Shown: positions 45,316 through 56,576 of the stretch, one piece after another
Position numbering within the stretch: the stretch's first letter is position 1
Layout: each line of letters opens with the position of its first letter
Assembly (NCBI GenBank): GCA_029204225.1
Contig: CM055096.1
Location: 47,999,079 to 48,056,578, forward strand
DNA length: 57,500 nt
Source: Diphasiastrum complanatum
Lineage: Eukaryota; Streptophyta; Lycopodiopsida; Lycopodiales; Lycopodiaceae
Reading direction: 5' to 3'
Program-made: the position numbers and the translations under genes
The notes under the pieces: generated by a model
Told to the model about the DNA's origin: nothing
Database searches by the model: none
The model's input: the letters and a program-made list of their open reading frames with translations, nothing else

Positions 45316-47811
45316 TTGGAAGAGAAGATGAGTCATTGCTGCATGGCAACCTCAATTGGAGTCATGTTGGAAGCCAATGATAGGCGTAACCCCTCAAGTA
45401 GCTATTCATTGTGGAAAGTGAGGATGGAGTCACTTCTTGAGATAAATAATATTTTGGATATTGTTGTAGGTTTGGAGGAGAGACGAGAAACACAACAAGA
45501 TCAGGTGAGGTATGACAAGAGGGCCAAAAAGGCTCTACACATGATAAAGATGAATGTTACCAATGAACTTCTCAAGGAAGTTGGTAAGTGCACATCATCT
45601 TTGGAAGCTTGGAATTCATTGAAGAAGCTTTATGAATCCAAGTCTACTTGAAGACAAATATTTTCTTGTTTGCAAAAGAATGAAGAAAGTCCAAGTACTT
45701 TTGTTTTGAGAATGAAAGCATTGAATGATGAGTAAGCTTGCATAGATGAAAGCATTAAGGAAGGAGAGCCTATTCAAGTGATTCTTAATGGCTTGTTGGA
45801 TGCTCATGCCTACATTGTTCAAAGTATTGATATTCAAAAGACTTTGCCAAGTTTGATGGATCTTCAACAGATCTTGATCAATGAGGAATATAGGCTTCAA
45901 GCAAGAGGTGGATTTACATTGACACTTCAAGAGGATGCTATGTTCACAAAGGGAAAATTCAAGGGCAAAACCAAAAGTAACTAGTCTAAAGGGCAAGATC
46001 AAGTGGATGCTTCTTCAAGTGGCAAAAAGAAGGATAGATCAAAGCTCAAGTGCTTCTATTGTGGCATCAAAGGACACTTTGCAAGTGAGTGCTACAAGAA
46101 GAAGAGAGAGCAAGGAGATAAGCAAGGTGATCTTACTCTTGATGAGGATGGTTTGGATGTTCAAGATGCAAATGATGATGCTTTTGTGATGCCTTCATGT
46201 ATGCTTGCTAATGATGGAGATCTAGATCCTTGGTGGATTGATAGTGGAGCAAGTTCACACATGACCTTTCACAAAGAGTACTTCACTTCTTTGTTGGCAT
46301 ATGGAGATGACAAGAGGGTGATCTACACAGCCAATGATGGTGAGTGTGCAATCAAAGAGATTGGCACAATTCTTATCTCTCTCTCTCTCTCTCTCTACAA
46401 ATAGGAATGTTCATTTGGAGGATGTCTTGTTTATTCCATCTATTACCAAAAATTTACTTAGTGTGAGTCAAATGCTAAGTAAAGGCCTCAAGGTGGAGTT
46501 TGATGGAGATGCTTGTTTGATCAAAAGGAAGGATGTCTTGATTGGAAAAGGTAAAAGGCAAGGGAAGTTGTTCAAACTTGATGCTTGTGTTATTGCTAAC
46601 CAAGTTGGATGTGCTGCAAGGGAGCAAATTTCTATTCAAGAGGTTTGGCACAAAAGGATAGGACACCTCAACTTCAAGTCATTGGAAGTAATGGCAAGGA
46701 AGAAGGTTGTGATTGGTCTTCCAATCTTCTTAAGTAATGTCAAGCATGTTTGTGAGTCTAGTGCCTTGTCTAAGTTACATAGCCTACCTTATACTATATC
46801 TATTATCTGCAAAGCCTTTTCAATTTGTACATTCGAATATTCATGGATTTACTACAATTAGCAATAGTGGAGCTATGTATGTAACATTCATTGATGATTT
46901 TAGTAGATTTTGTTGGATCTATCTACTAAAGAGCAAGGATGAAGTGTATGATGTCTTTTTCAAGTTCAAGAATGCAAGGGAGAACCAATTTTCCACAAAG
47001 ATCAAGTGCTTGAGAGGTGACAATGGTGGTGAGTACATATCTAACAAGTTCAAGGCCTTTTGTGATGAGCATGGGATCAAGAGGGAGTATACAACATCAA
47101 GGACCCCACAACAAAATGGAGTGGCTGAAAGGAAGAATAGGACTTTATGTGAAAGTGCTAAAGCTATGAGGTTAAGTGCTAATCTTGACAAACCATTTTG
47201 GGATCAAGCTTTGTTGTGTTCCAATTTCTTGTGCAATAGGTGGCCGAGTGCTATTTTGGATGGAAGGACACCTTTTGAGATGCTATTCAAGAGGAGGCCG
47301 AGTGTCAACTTTCTAAGAACCTTTGGATGCACATGCTATGTCAACATTACTCTTTATGATAGAACCAAGGAGGATCCATCTTCAAGAAGAGGTATTTTTG
47401 TTGGATATAGTGAGGTGAGTAAAGCCTATAAGGTTTACATTTCTTCTACTAACAAAGTGATTGTTGGTAGAGATATCATTTTTGATGAGAGGAACATTTC
47501 AAAGGTGTCTTCAAGCATTATTTATGGTAGAGTGGATGGATCTAACATTCTTTATGTTGATGAGAAGGATCTTACTTTGGATGGTGGTGATGATGGACCT
47601 TCATCAAGTCAAAAGCCAAGGAGAACATCAAGAGAAAGACAAGTACCTTCAAGGCTCAAATATGATCAAAAGGGTAAGCAAGTAGTTTCTGGAAATTAGG
47701 TTGCTTTCCTAACCTCTTTGGATGAGCCTACAAGTGTAGATCAATCAAGGAAAGAAGAGGAGTGGATCCAAGCAATGGATCTTGAGTATCGATCTCTTAT
47801 GAAGAGTGGAA
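45316..47811 (+). mobile_element. Copia gag, protease and integrase
   Basis: Gag opens at about 45329 (SSSYSLWKVRMESLL, ALHMIKMNVTNELL) with stops at 45649 and 45735. The zinc knuckle CFYCGIKGHFASEC is intact. The protease reads WWIDSGASSHMTF near 46230. A CT repeat at about 46377-46395 has expanded in the protease-integrase region and shifts the frame. The integrase keeps its zinc-region His pair (VWHKRIGHLNF), but the Cys pair is damaged near 46750. The core is good (IDDFSRFCWIYLL, LRGDNGGEYISNKF, TPQQNGVAERKNRTL). The linker after integrase (47700-47811) reaches LEYRSLMKSGT, the usual first motif before reverse transcriptase, and copia similarity then stops abruptly. Confidence 0.93.
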
Positions 47812-48618
47812 CATCTTTTGGAAGATCTTCTTGTGTACATGGAGCTATGCAAGTGGATGGATGTTATCCTTGCTGTAAAATCAAGTATTGGATGTGGAAA
47901 ACAAAGTTTGTTCAATGACTTTGATGATCAAGTTGAAAATCAAGAGGTTGATCTCAAAGCGCTTCAACTAGTCAAAAGGGAAGGTGGCAATTTGGAACTA
48001 GTCAAGAGCATCAAAGGAGAGGTAATTGGCAAAGATGTTATGGATCTATTTTTGCAGCATATTGAAGACTCAAGTAAGTTCAAAGGAGCAGCAAGGAAAT
48101 GTTGTTCAAGTTTACTTTACTTGTTCTATCTCATGTTTGAGCAATTTCATGTGGATGTGTGCAAATTGTCAAGATATGGTAAAACTAGCTACATTGGTGA
48201 ACATTGTTTTGATGTTGGATTTGTACTAGCATTCTTGGCTGGTTTTGCTGATGGAAATGAAGCTATTGGAGGCTCATTATGTCACTCACTCATGGTCAAG
48301 TCATCAAGGTATGATGGTATCTTGAGGCAAGATGAAGATGGAGGCTCATTCATGGAGTATCATGGTGTATACAAGGCAACAAAGGACAAAGGAGGAGGAG
48401 ACATGCAAGCAAAAGTTGATCACTCACATTTATTGTTTGTTTGCTGTATTTTTCCAAAGAGTTCAGATTTGGAAGCATGGTGGAATCATTTCATTTACAT
48501 TCTATTTGATTCTTCATGTTCTAGTTACATCTTGATATGTAAAATTGATGTAAGAAATAGTGAAGCATCCCAAGTGGACACTATTCTCTATATCAATTAT
48601 GGTTGTTTCTATTTTTAG
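47806..48618 (+). CDS. 270-codon frame of unknown origin replacing copia reverse transcriptase
   Basis: This uninterrupted frame occupies the place where reverse transcriptase and most of RNase H should be. It has no YxDD, no TAFLNG and no other copia motif. An N-terminal leucine-rich stretch comes first (LVYMELCKWMDVILAV), then a charged part (DFDDQVENQEVDLKALQLV), a hydrophobic patch (SLLYLFYLMFEQF), a glycine-rich part (LAGFADGNEAIGGS) and a T-rich end that looks like translated untranslated sequence. I recognise no family. The real joins lie near 47812 and 48640-48655, and the first few codons are copia sequence in another frame. A captured host transcript fragment is the simplest reading. 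Expression is not shown. Confidence 0.5.
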   Translation: MEHLLEDLLVYMELCKWMDVILAVKSSIGCGKQSLFNDFDDQVENQEVDLKALQLVKREGGNLELVKSIKGEVIGKDVMDLFLQHIEDSSKFKGAARKCCSSLLYLFYLMFEQFHVDVCKLSRYGKTSYIGEHCFDVGFVLAFLAGFADGNEAIGGSLCHSLMVKSSRYDGILRQDEDGGSFMEYHGVYKATKDKGGGDMQAKVDHSHLLFVCCIFPKSSDLEAWWNHFIYILFDSSCSSYILICKIDVRNSEASQVDTILYINYGCFYF

Positions 48619-48639
48619 CATTATATGATAATTGAAAGG

Positions 48640-48904
48640 AGGTCTATTCTTAGGAGGAAGATCATTCTTATGATGGATCAAAGTTCTATTTTCAAAAACT
48701 ATGCTAGGAGCAAGCATATTGAGATACAATATCATTTTGTGAGGGAGCGAGTCATTGCAAAGGAGGTGGAGCTTCAACATGTGTCTTCAAGGGAATGTGT
48801 AGCTGATATCTTCACCAAAGCGTTGGGAAAATACTTGATCATGAAGCATAGGACTTCACTTGGAGTATTATCAAAGTCTATGCTAAAACTAGTTGAAGAG
48901 GGAG
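48640..48904 (+). mobile_element. C-terminal remnant of copia RNase H plus polypurine tract
   Basis: The frame 48625-48909 regains copia similarity from about 48676: ARSKHIEIQYHFVRERV, then ADIFTKALGKYLI. It is the last third of RNase H, with a small deletion before ARSKH. Purine-rich AGTTGAAGAGGGAG at 48891-48904 directly precedes the 3' LTR and fits the polypurine tract. Confidence 0.9.
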
Positions 48905-49552
48905 TTTGAAAGATTCAAATAGTTTCATCACATTTTGCAATATTTTCATATTTGGCATATTGAGGCCAAAACTTGTTTTAGACTTAGAGGTTGAGTTTTC
49001 AAAGTTCATTAGTCTAAATTTCATTTGAATAAACATTTTTTGAAAGTGTGGGAAAGTTAGAATGCGAGTTTGAGTAGATTCAATTTGAATAGTTGGGTAC
49101 ATTGAATCTAGACCCAAAATTAGTAGGGTTAGCATTTTGGTGGGAAAGCCAAGTGGCCAAATAGGGTTTGGACCTGTTATAAAAGGATGTAACTCATGGA
49201 GAGAGCAATCTTCTCTCTTCTCTATCTCATTTCATGCTTATACATGGTTCTCTTGGGTTCTACTATCCATTGGTGCATATCTTGGTGATTGCTTGCAATT
49301 CTATGTGTAGAATGATCTATATTTGCTATTTTTGGATCCACAAGTGTGAAATACCGTAACTTGCTGGTTTTGTATGGACAGCAACAGTTCATAATCATTT
49401 CATTCAAGTTTGATCAAGTTCTATTGGTGTTTGCATCGCAATTTGTGTGTAGATGCTGATTTTTCTACATTGGTGAGATTGGTAGTGTATTTCCCTTTCT
49501 AACCAAAGATCATTCAAGTAGATTGGATCTTAAGGATCTGAAATCTTTCACA
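48905..49552 (+). mobile_element. 3' LTR of the complete copia element (648 bp)
   Basis: It begins TTTGAAAG (first G of TGTGAAAG changed) and ends CTTTCACA, followed by the duplicated target AATTG (49553-49557). It carries about 60 bp near its start that the 5' LTR lacks. The scattered differences between the LTRs suggest insertion well before the present. Its TATAAAAG is at 49178-49185. Confidence 0.97.
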
Positions 49553-50050
49553 AATTGCGCGAGCATAATCTTGTTGACAACTTGAAGTGCAAGATTCTTG
49601 GTCTTCTACTGCACTCAATCTGTTTGACTCTGTTGCACTCCCTGATGATTCGTAGCCTTCTGCCCTTGTCTGCTCGACTGGCATGAACTCTTCATACTTT
49701 TCTGATTCCCCACTCGATATTTCTACTATCTTCTTCAAGATAAGATTCTCCATAATGATAGCATCTTGACAGATTTGTGGCAATGAAGTGTAGGAATCAA
49801 ACTTCTTCATGCTAGATCTGATCTTGTCGAGTAATCCGATATAGTAGTTTTGCATTATGGTCTCTGGGCTTAGTAGATCAATACCTTTTACCAGCTCGAA
49901 CATTCGTCTGATGTATTGTTAAACTGTCTCATCAAGAAACATCTGAAATGCAACTAATCTCACAAACTCGGTAGTCATGGCTGGAATGCAGTATTATCGT
50001 GATGTACGTAATTGCTTCAAGGGTTGTACAGCTGTGGTGTCCCACTTGTT
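49553..50050 (-). mobile_element. Upstream part of the gag-like zinc-knuckle gene
   Basis: On the - strand the frame enters near 50050 (WDTTAVQPLKQLRTS), with stops near 50008 and 49920, and runs through FELVKGIDLLSPETIM and an acidic serine-rich tail to QQDYARAI at the insertion point. It resumes on the other side of the copia element at 44160. The order of a gag-like helical domain, an acidic linker and zinc knuckles fits a retroelement gag. Confidence 0.6.
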
Positions 50051-51164
50051 TTTTATTTTATTTTATTTTATTTTAGAGTGAACAAGAGAAGAAAAGAAGT
50101 AGACCAAAGATTGAGAGATTAAGAAATCAAGAACAATCAAAAGGACAAGAGGGAGGTGTGTGAATAAATGGTAATAGATGGTTGTTATCTTAGGATACCG
50201 ATGGAGGAAAAGATATATGCATGTAATGATATAAAAAAGGATGAAGGTTGAGCTGATGGAGATGGAGATGAAAACACAGATGGAGACAATATAAAAATGA
50301 AATTTTTTTTTCAACAAGGCTAGGAATTAACTCTCACCCCCATCATAGTAGTTGAATCAAGATCTGATGAAACTTCTCTGAGACTTGCGAGGGTTGGTTT
50401 TGAGCCGGCTGTCAAACATTGAAGATTTTTGCTAAAATCGAGCACTTTTTAGGACTGTTTCTCTAAGATTTCAAGATTTAAGTGTCTGATCTGAAGAAAA
50501 GTCTGATAGTAGATGAAAAACAATATAATTCAACTATTGCCAATTTGGATTGAGTTTCAAACCATTAGATTTAGAAAAATTAAGAGAACGAGATCATTTT
50601 TAGTGTATTTTTGCCCATTTTTGGGTTTTTTCTGAGAGAGAGACCTGAAGTGAAACTAGCAGAGTTTTCTTAAGAAAAAGATGGAAGATACAATACAAAG
50701 AAAATGGCTCCCTCTTATAGATTTTAGAGGTGAGCCTCCTTCACTCTGATTGGCCACTTCATTGGGACAAACATTCTAATCCAAGCCCTTCATATAAACA
50801 CAACTTAAATCTAATGGTGCTAAGAAAGCACAAGGGCACTCACACGATTCATGTGAGTTCTAATTTGGGCCCTTTTAGCTTTTATTTGCAACTTGACTTA
50901 GGGCCTCTAATGTCATTTCAGAGTTTTAAGCCCCTGGTCTCTTATTCCTAGGAATTACAACTTGCTACTTGTGCTCATTGGGTTGGACTTATACGCGCAG
51001 GATGCCAGTGCCCTCACACTTATTACTCTACTTGTATAGTACTGTGGTGGGCCCACTTGGCAAGCCTTGGCCAACAGTAGTTTTAGTGGTGGGACCCACT
51101 AGGCGCCCAACACATGACCTCTCTTGTGGTAGTGGATACACTCAATTTTTGGATTGAGCCAACA
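50051..51164. other. Unassigned sequence with a short TTTTA repeat
   Basis: A TTTTA pentamer run occupies about 50048-50075. The rest is unassigned; part may be LTR or leader of the gag-like element, since it lies upstream of that gag on the - strand, but no primer site was found. Confidence 0.3.
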
Positions 51165-52070
51165 TGAATCGATTGTGTCCTTCGCGTCTGCATCTCACAC
51201 AGGTCTTCTTGTCTCCACTTTGCTGTTTCGACTTTCCTTTGTTCTTCCATTTGCCTTTGCTGGTTCCTTCTTCTTGTTGATCATAATCCTGCTTTTGATC
51301 TCACTCCCTCTTAGCCTGGAATTGTTTCTTTGTCTTTTCTTTGTTGTTGTATAGGGCTTGGTCAGAAGCATCCTTGTGATCAAGGTGCTCTCGAGCCTCG
51401 ACTTCTTCTCGAATCTCGACAATTGCCTTTTCGAGTGTCATTGTAGGATCCTTTGCGAGCAATGTTCTGGTTGTCTAGAAGGTTCTAGGTAAGGCTCTCA
51501 ACAGATAAGTGAGTTCCTTTTCTGTTGACACTGCATTTTTTGCTCCAGAATTGTGTAGTGAAAGGAATAGATCCTTCATCTTCCTAATAAAGGAAGTGAG
51601 ATCTTTGCCGTCCCACTGTAGGTTTGTCAGTTGATCTTCAAGCATCATTATTTGATTGCGTGATTTTGTCTGAAATCTAGCGAGTAGAGTGTCCCACATC
51701 TCCTTTGCTTTAGAGAGTGTAGCCAGGTCAAGTGTGAGGCTATCATCGATGGATGATGATAGCAAGACTACTACCTTGTCATTCTTCTCCCTCCATTGGC
51801 GTAGCTCCTTGCCTGTTGTTGTAGGCAGATCCTGGGTGCCATCAACCTGGAATAATCCTTCACCCTTTAGTATCAACGAGGTCTTTACCTTCCATGCTAG
51901 GAAGTTAGATCCTGATGAATCCAGAACTGTACAGATCTTGGATTGTATGCTGCTGATTGAAGCCTTTGCTCCTAAATTTGTGTTCTCACTTGTTAATGGT
52001 TGTTTGTTTGAATGCTTAGCCCCCCTTGGATCTGATAGCTTTTTGGCTATGTCAGACTATGACAACCTAT
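51165..52070 (-). mobile_element. Copia gag (second family)
   Basis: On the - strand the gag starts near 52055 (the usual Met is Ile) and runs to about 51165. It contains LDSSGSNFLAWKVKTSLIL, a UBN2 domain (KEMWDTLLARFQTKSRNQIM, NLQWDGKDLTSFIRKMKDL) and a damaged knuckle (CVRCRREGHNRFM). Stops fall at 51475 and near 51300. No protease, integrase or reverse transcriptase follows. It is a different copia lineage from the gag-only family beside it. Confidence 0.85.
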
Positions 52071-52082
52071 GCTCTGATACCA
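52071..52082 (-). promoter_or_regulatory. Primer-binding site for initiator tRNA-Met
   Basis: On the - strand TGGTATCAGAGC, one base after the LTR end. Confidence 0.9.
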
Positions 52083-52083
52083 T

Positions 52084-53094
52084 TGATGCAAAAATTGCAC
52101 TCAAAAAATGCAAATAACAGCCAGAACTCTGGTGACAAACTGATAAAATCTCTAAAACAATTCGTGAAACTTTCGCGAAACTCGAATTATTTCTATTTGA
52201 GAATAATTCGTGTAGGATCAATTAGGCTTTGTAACACAACAAAACGAAACAAAGCGAAGCGAAGTGAAACTTAAACGAGCTTTGACATTGATTCATGCTG
52301 GAAGCATAGAGATCACGAAACGAAACAAAATGAAGCGAAAGCATTTGCGAAAAGATCAATCAGCCTCTGTAACGAGACGAGATGAGACAAAACGAAACAA
52401 GATGAAACAAAATGAAACAAAACTTAATTGAGCTCTGAAATTGAATTGCGCTTATAGCCAAGTGATCGTGAACGAAACACGAAGCGAAAGCATTCGCGAG
52501 CAAAATCAGTTCGTCAAAAATTCAGATATGATTGCTAGTCACTGTCGGCTATATCATTCTTACAATCCTTTAGAGTGTAGACAAACACTGCTAATCTACG
52601 TTAACAGATTAATATAGCATTCAATGAAATCAAACCAATGTGCAAAATTGAATAAAAAAGTGAATCAGATACACGAATAATATCAGACAAATATTCATTC
52701 GAGATCATGCAATCATACAGAATAACATGTGCATAATAGCTACAATATTATCCATTGATCTTCTGATTTTGCAAGCACTGCATGACAGATCCACGCAGTG
52801 CATTGGCATGACAGAAACACAGTTCTCTCACAAATAATGTCTCGCTTACTAGCGGACTTCTGGATCTACAGATCCTCTACAAAAATTGTCTCGCTCACAG
52901 GTGAACATGTATTCTGTATATTTCATCTTTTCTTCTCTTACAATATTATGCATCAAGCAGAAAGGATATAGTTCGCGAACTTTTTTGTATCGCATCGTGT
53001 AATTTCCAGATCAGAAAGATTAATCATCTACAACTAATCGCAAATTACAAGAGTGGCATATTAGCCACGATCTAGAGTACTTCTGTTGATGTCA
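52084..53094 (-). mobile_element. 5' LTR of the second-family copia (about 1.0 kb)
   Basis: Bounded on one side by the primer site. On the - strand it would begin TGACATCAAC and end TTTTTGCATCA, giving TG...CA ends. The outer boundary is inferred from the resumption of another element's gag at 53095. It contains an imperfect tandem repeat of about 138 bp. Confidence 0.65.
52216..52505. repeat. Imperfect 138-bp tandem repeat rich in CGAAAC/CGAAGC words
   Basis: The unit starting GATCAATTAGGCTTTGTAAC (52216) recurs as GATCAATCAGCCTCTGTAAC (52354). Both units are packed with GAAAC, CGAAAC and GCGAAG words. It lies in the LTR and may be an enhancer-like array. Confidence 0.6.
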
Positions 53095-53743
53095 TGATGT
53101 CTGATTGGCAAATAAAACTTTGTCTTCACCATTATGAAAAAGTGACAATTTGTCCATCCTTAATAACTCGTTCTCATGCCTTGATTCTTCAGCCATTAGC
53201 ACTGCTTGCAAAGCCTCCAAAGTAGGTAGCTCCTCCTTGATGGCATAGGATTGGACAAGGTTCTCATACTCATATCTCAAGCCATTAAGTACGACTTGGA
53301 CTAGCTTACTTTGATTTATAGATCCTCCAATGCAAGCAAGCTCCGTATGAGTATTTTTCACTCTCAACACATAATTAGCGACACTCTCATCCCTCTTTTG
53401 AGAACTTTTGAATATTTAATTTCTAAGATGAGGATCCTAGAGGTATTTTTGGCCTCATAGATTGCTTTGAGAGTATCCCATTCATCCTTGGCCGAAGTAC
53501 AAGCACCAATCTCTCTCAAAATCTCATTAGAGACATTCATCTTGATATAATGGAGAGCCATCCTAGCTCTCTTCTTATACTTTTGTACTTCTTGAAGGAC
53601 TTGAGGCTCTTCCTCAATCCCAGTACAATGTCCATCACATCTTGGAGTATCAAGATTGACTCCATTCTAACCTTCCAAATAGAATAGTTGGAGGTAGATA
53701 GTCTTTGACTAAATTCCAATAGAAAGGAATCCATAGATGCCAT
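53095..53743 (-). mobile_element. Gag of a copia element of the gag-only family
   Basis: The - strand frames start at 53743 (STSNYSIWKVRMESILIL) and continue with ALHYIKMNVSNEILREIG and VQVVLNGLRYEYENLV, then LPTLEALQAVLMAEESRHE, broken by shifts near 53560 and 53390. The frame stops at 53095, where the LTR of the second-family element begins, so zinc knuckle and pol are missing. That element probably inserted here or recombined here. Confidence 0.85.
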
Positions 53744-54489
53744 GTAATAGTGAAGCCTCCTTTTAAATTAGACAATAAAGTGTTGCTTCTCTCTCACTAT
53801 AGGATCCTTGAAAGTTGTGCTGCCAACTCCTATGCAAGATCTTGCAACAAAATGTGAGATGGATCTCACTAGCTCTACCAATCTCTCTCAAACTAGATCA
53901 ACCTCTCATCAATTGATGGATTATAGGCAAAGTTTGGGTCAAACTATCTTTGGCACATGTGAAATACTCCAAGAATCCACAAATCACTCAAATACAAGCC
54001 AATTGTATGAAAGAAAGTGGCTACGACCTCAAAATGATGATTAGATCTCAAATAGATGACATTGGCAAGCCTCTTCTTGAATTTTTTGGTCAAACTAGCA
54101 AGATATGATCAAACCAAATGTGTCCACACAGGTCTAGGTGCCCTACCTAACCCTTTTCAAAAGCTTATAGCTTCTGATTGGCTCTACCACATGGATTGAA
54201 ACAAACTGCTACAAAAACTAGACAAAACTAGCTTTCAAACAAGCTATCTAGCACCAAATTTGGATCTAACTTGGAAGAGAACTTTCCAAATGAGCTTGGC
54301 TGTACTTCACACTTGCCTGAGCACTATATTTCGTACAGTACCTGAAATGATTCAATCATTATGATAATGAACCCTCTTGATCCAAATTTACTTGAGATAG
54401 CATGGGAGATGCAATCAACACTCTCTAGACCTTGATTTTCATGAAAATTTTGAAACTATGGATGATAGATGCATCCAAAGCTTAGGTAG
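53744..54489 (-). other. Leader of the gag-only-family element
   Basis: Untranslated leader between primer site and gag. Most of it matches, inverted, the block at 36277-36935. Confidence 0.85.
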
Positions 54490-54501
54490 GCTCTGGTACC
54501 A
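54490..54501 (-). promoter_or_regulatory. Primer-binding site, variant
   Basis: On the - strand TGGTACCAGAGC, one base different from the canonical site and identical to the copy at 36265. It directly follows the LTR. Confidence 0.9.
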
Positions 54502-55330
54502 TGTGAGAATTCACACATGTGGGAATGTCCTAATGTGTGAAATTGATCTCCTACGCTTGGCTCAGACACTATAGCTGACCTATTGATTGAAATCCAAGAT
54601 CAATGACAAGATCTAAGGCAAAAAGACCATTCTACATGCATTCATTCATTACCAAAAGGTGTTTCACACGTGTGGAAGACTTCATGAAATAAACTAAGTC
54701 CCAAAAAGCTCCTCTCCTCGGGTAGAGAGAGAAATTACCAGTTTTGGGCTCATCTAGAGAGAGGACAATACAAGCAAAATTGGCAAATCTCCAAATTGAC
54801 TCAAAAACTCATAGATCTCTCATACATTAATGAAGGGAATGAAAGTACATATAGAAAATCATGGAGATCCAAGATTAATTCCTATTGGACACATAGCCTC
54901 TCTAACCCTATTGGATGTGTGATGCAACATCCCTCACTTTTGATTGGACCCTTCCAACACATCTCTCTCTTATAATTGGAACCTTTGACTTTCGCCACCA
55001 CATAGGGTGCATCACTCATCAAATCTAAACTTGACACGTGTAAGCAACCTAACTATTTTTAGTTACATCACAAGTGAATTTTGGCCTAATCATGACAAAA
55101 CATGTGTACTTGACCATTTGGCCTTTAAAGCCAAAATTGGCCCTATCACCTAGTGACACCAAGTGACACCAAGATGCTTGAGTAGAAATCTTTATGATAC
55201 CCCTAAAGTCAACATTATAAACTATTTCTAACTATTTTACACATGTGGGAACATGCTCCACACATGTGAAATGTACTCTCAAACATAAAATCATAAAATA
55301 ACCAAGATAGATTTTTGACAATTTTTCACA
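54502..55330 (-). mobile_element. LTR of the gag-only family (829 bp), shared by two partial elements
   Basis: On the - strand it begins TGTGAAAAATTG and ends ATTCTCACA, followed by the primer site, so it serves as 5' LTR for the gag at 53095-53743. On its other side it touches family-specific internal sequence (55331-55560), as a 3' LTR would, but without a polypurine tract. It is the longer relative of the LTR at 37876-38624. Confidence 0.9.
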
Positions 55331-55560
55331 AGAACACCTTGGCAATAGCTCTCCATGTGCTTTTACCAATGAACCATCTTTATGAGCCTTACCATCATGG
55401 AACATAGATTGAGGTACTCCAATTGCCTTCTCCTCCTTGAGATGATCCAAGCTCCTCTTGACCACACTTCCACAAGGATTAGATTTCAACTTGAAAGATT
55501 CCCACATCTAGTTCCTCTTGCTACCACATCACCATCCCTCTTAACCAAGCAAGCATTTTT
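55331..55560 (-). mobile_element. Internal scrap of a second gag-only-family element
   Basis: The - strand frame contains SNPCGSVVKRSLDHLKEE and KAHGELLPRCSCE. It matches the tail of the gag-like frame at 39690-39900, which reads NPCGSVAKRSLDHLKEE and KAHGELLPR. The gag proper and the sequence down to a polypurine tract are missing. Confidence 0.8.
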
Positions 55561-56576
55561 TTCAAAAATCTAGATGTTACAATAACAACATGAATTTTAT
55601 GATTTAAGACTAATAAACTTTTGAATTGTCTTTTTATTAAAGTTTTATTCAATACTCAACTGAATATTCAAAAATTTTCTCACCAAAATGTAGATTGAGC
55701 TTAGAAGTTTGACAAGTCATTAGCTTGTTGATACTATTGTTAGTCTATAATTAAATCGAATCTACTAAAATAGAAATTATAAATGAAAACCTACAATCCT
55801 TTTTCATTATTCTCAAGTTTGAAGAACACCTTCATAACAATGTCATTCATGATTCACATTGTACAGAATGTGATTAATGCTTGGAAACCAAGCTCTTGGA
55901 GCTTGTTTAAGCTCACAATGAGCTCTTTGGTAATTTACTGAAATTGACACTTGAAGAGGTGAATGTCAAAATTATGTCTATGAATGTCTTCTCAAAAGCA
56001 ATCACTGAAAATTGAAGTTTGTATAAGCTTTTTGTGTACTAGAAAGTTTGTTGCTATCAAAATAATCACCAACAAGATGGAAATAAAAAATATCTTGAAT
56101 ATACAATTATGCTTCGGTTTTCAGATTCAGATAGGATTGCACCATCTCCATGATGCAATGATGGAATTGTGTAGTCCACAATAGGGAAGATAATTCCAAA
56201 TGGTTTCATCACAATATAGAAGTATAAGCAAATGAAAAAGCTCACAATCCACCTCAAGGATAATTGTTTAAATGAAGACTAATGCCTAACAAATAGAATG
56301 CCAATTTATCGAATATGTTGAAGACACCCCACCCCCTCAAAGGAATCACTCCCTTTTCACATTAATGAATAGAAGTTTCTTGAAACATAAAAAGTCACCT
56401 AAGCAAAGCCAATCACAACAAGTTGCATCACATAAACAACTCAAAATACGAGCCTCTTTAAAAAACCCAAATAATATTAATGCATGTAGTGAAAAAAGAG
56501 AGAGACAATTTTGATGTAGTCAACAAATTTTCTTAAATGATGTGCCTTCCAAATAAGGCCAAAGCACATGTCAATT
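55561..56576. other. Unassigned AT-rich sequence
   Basis: No coding region, repeat or RNA gene was recognised. Confidence 0.35.
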
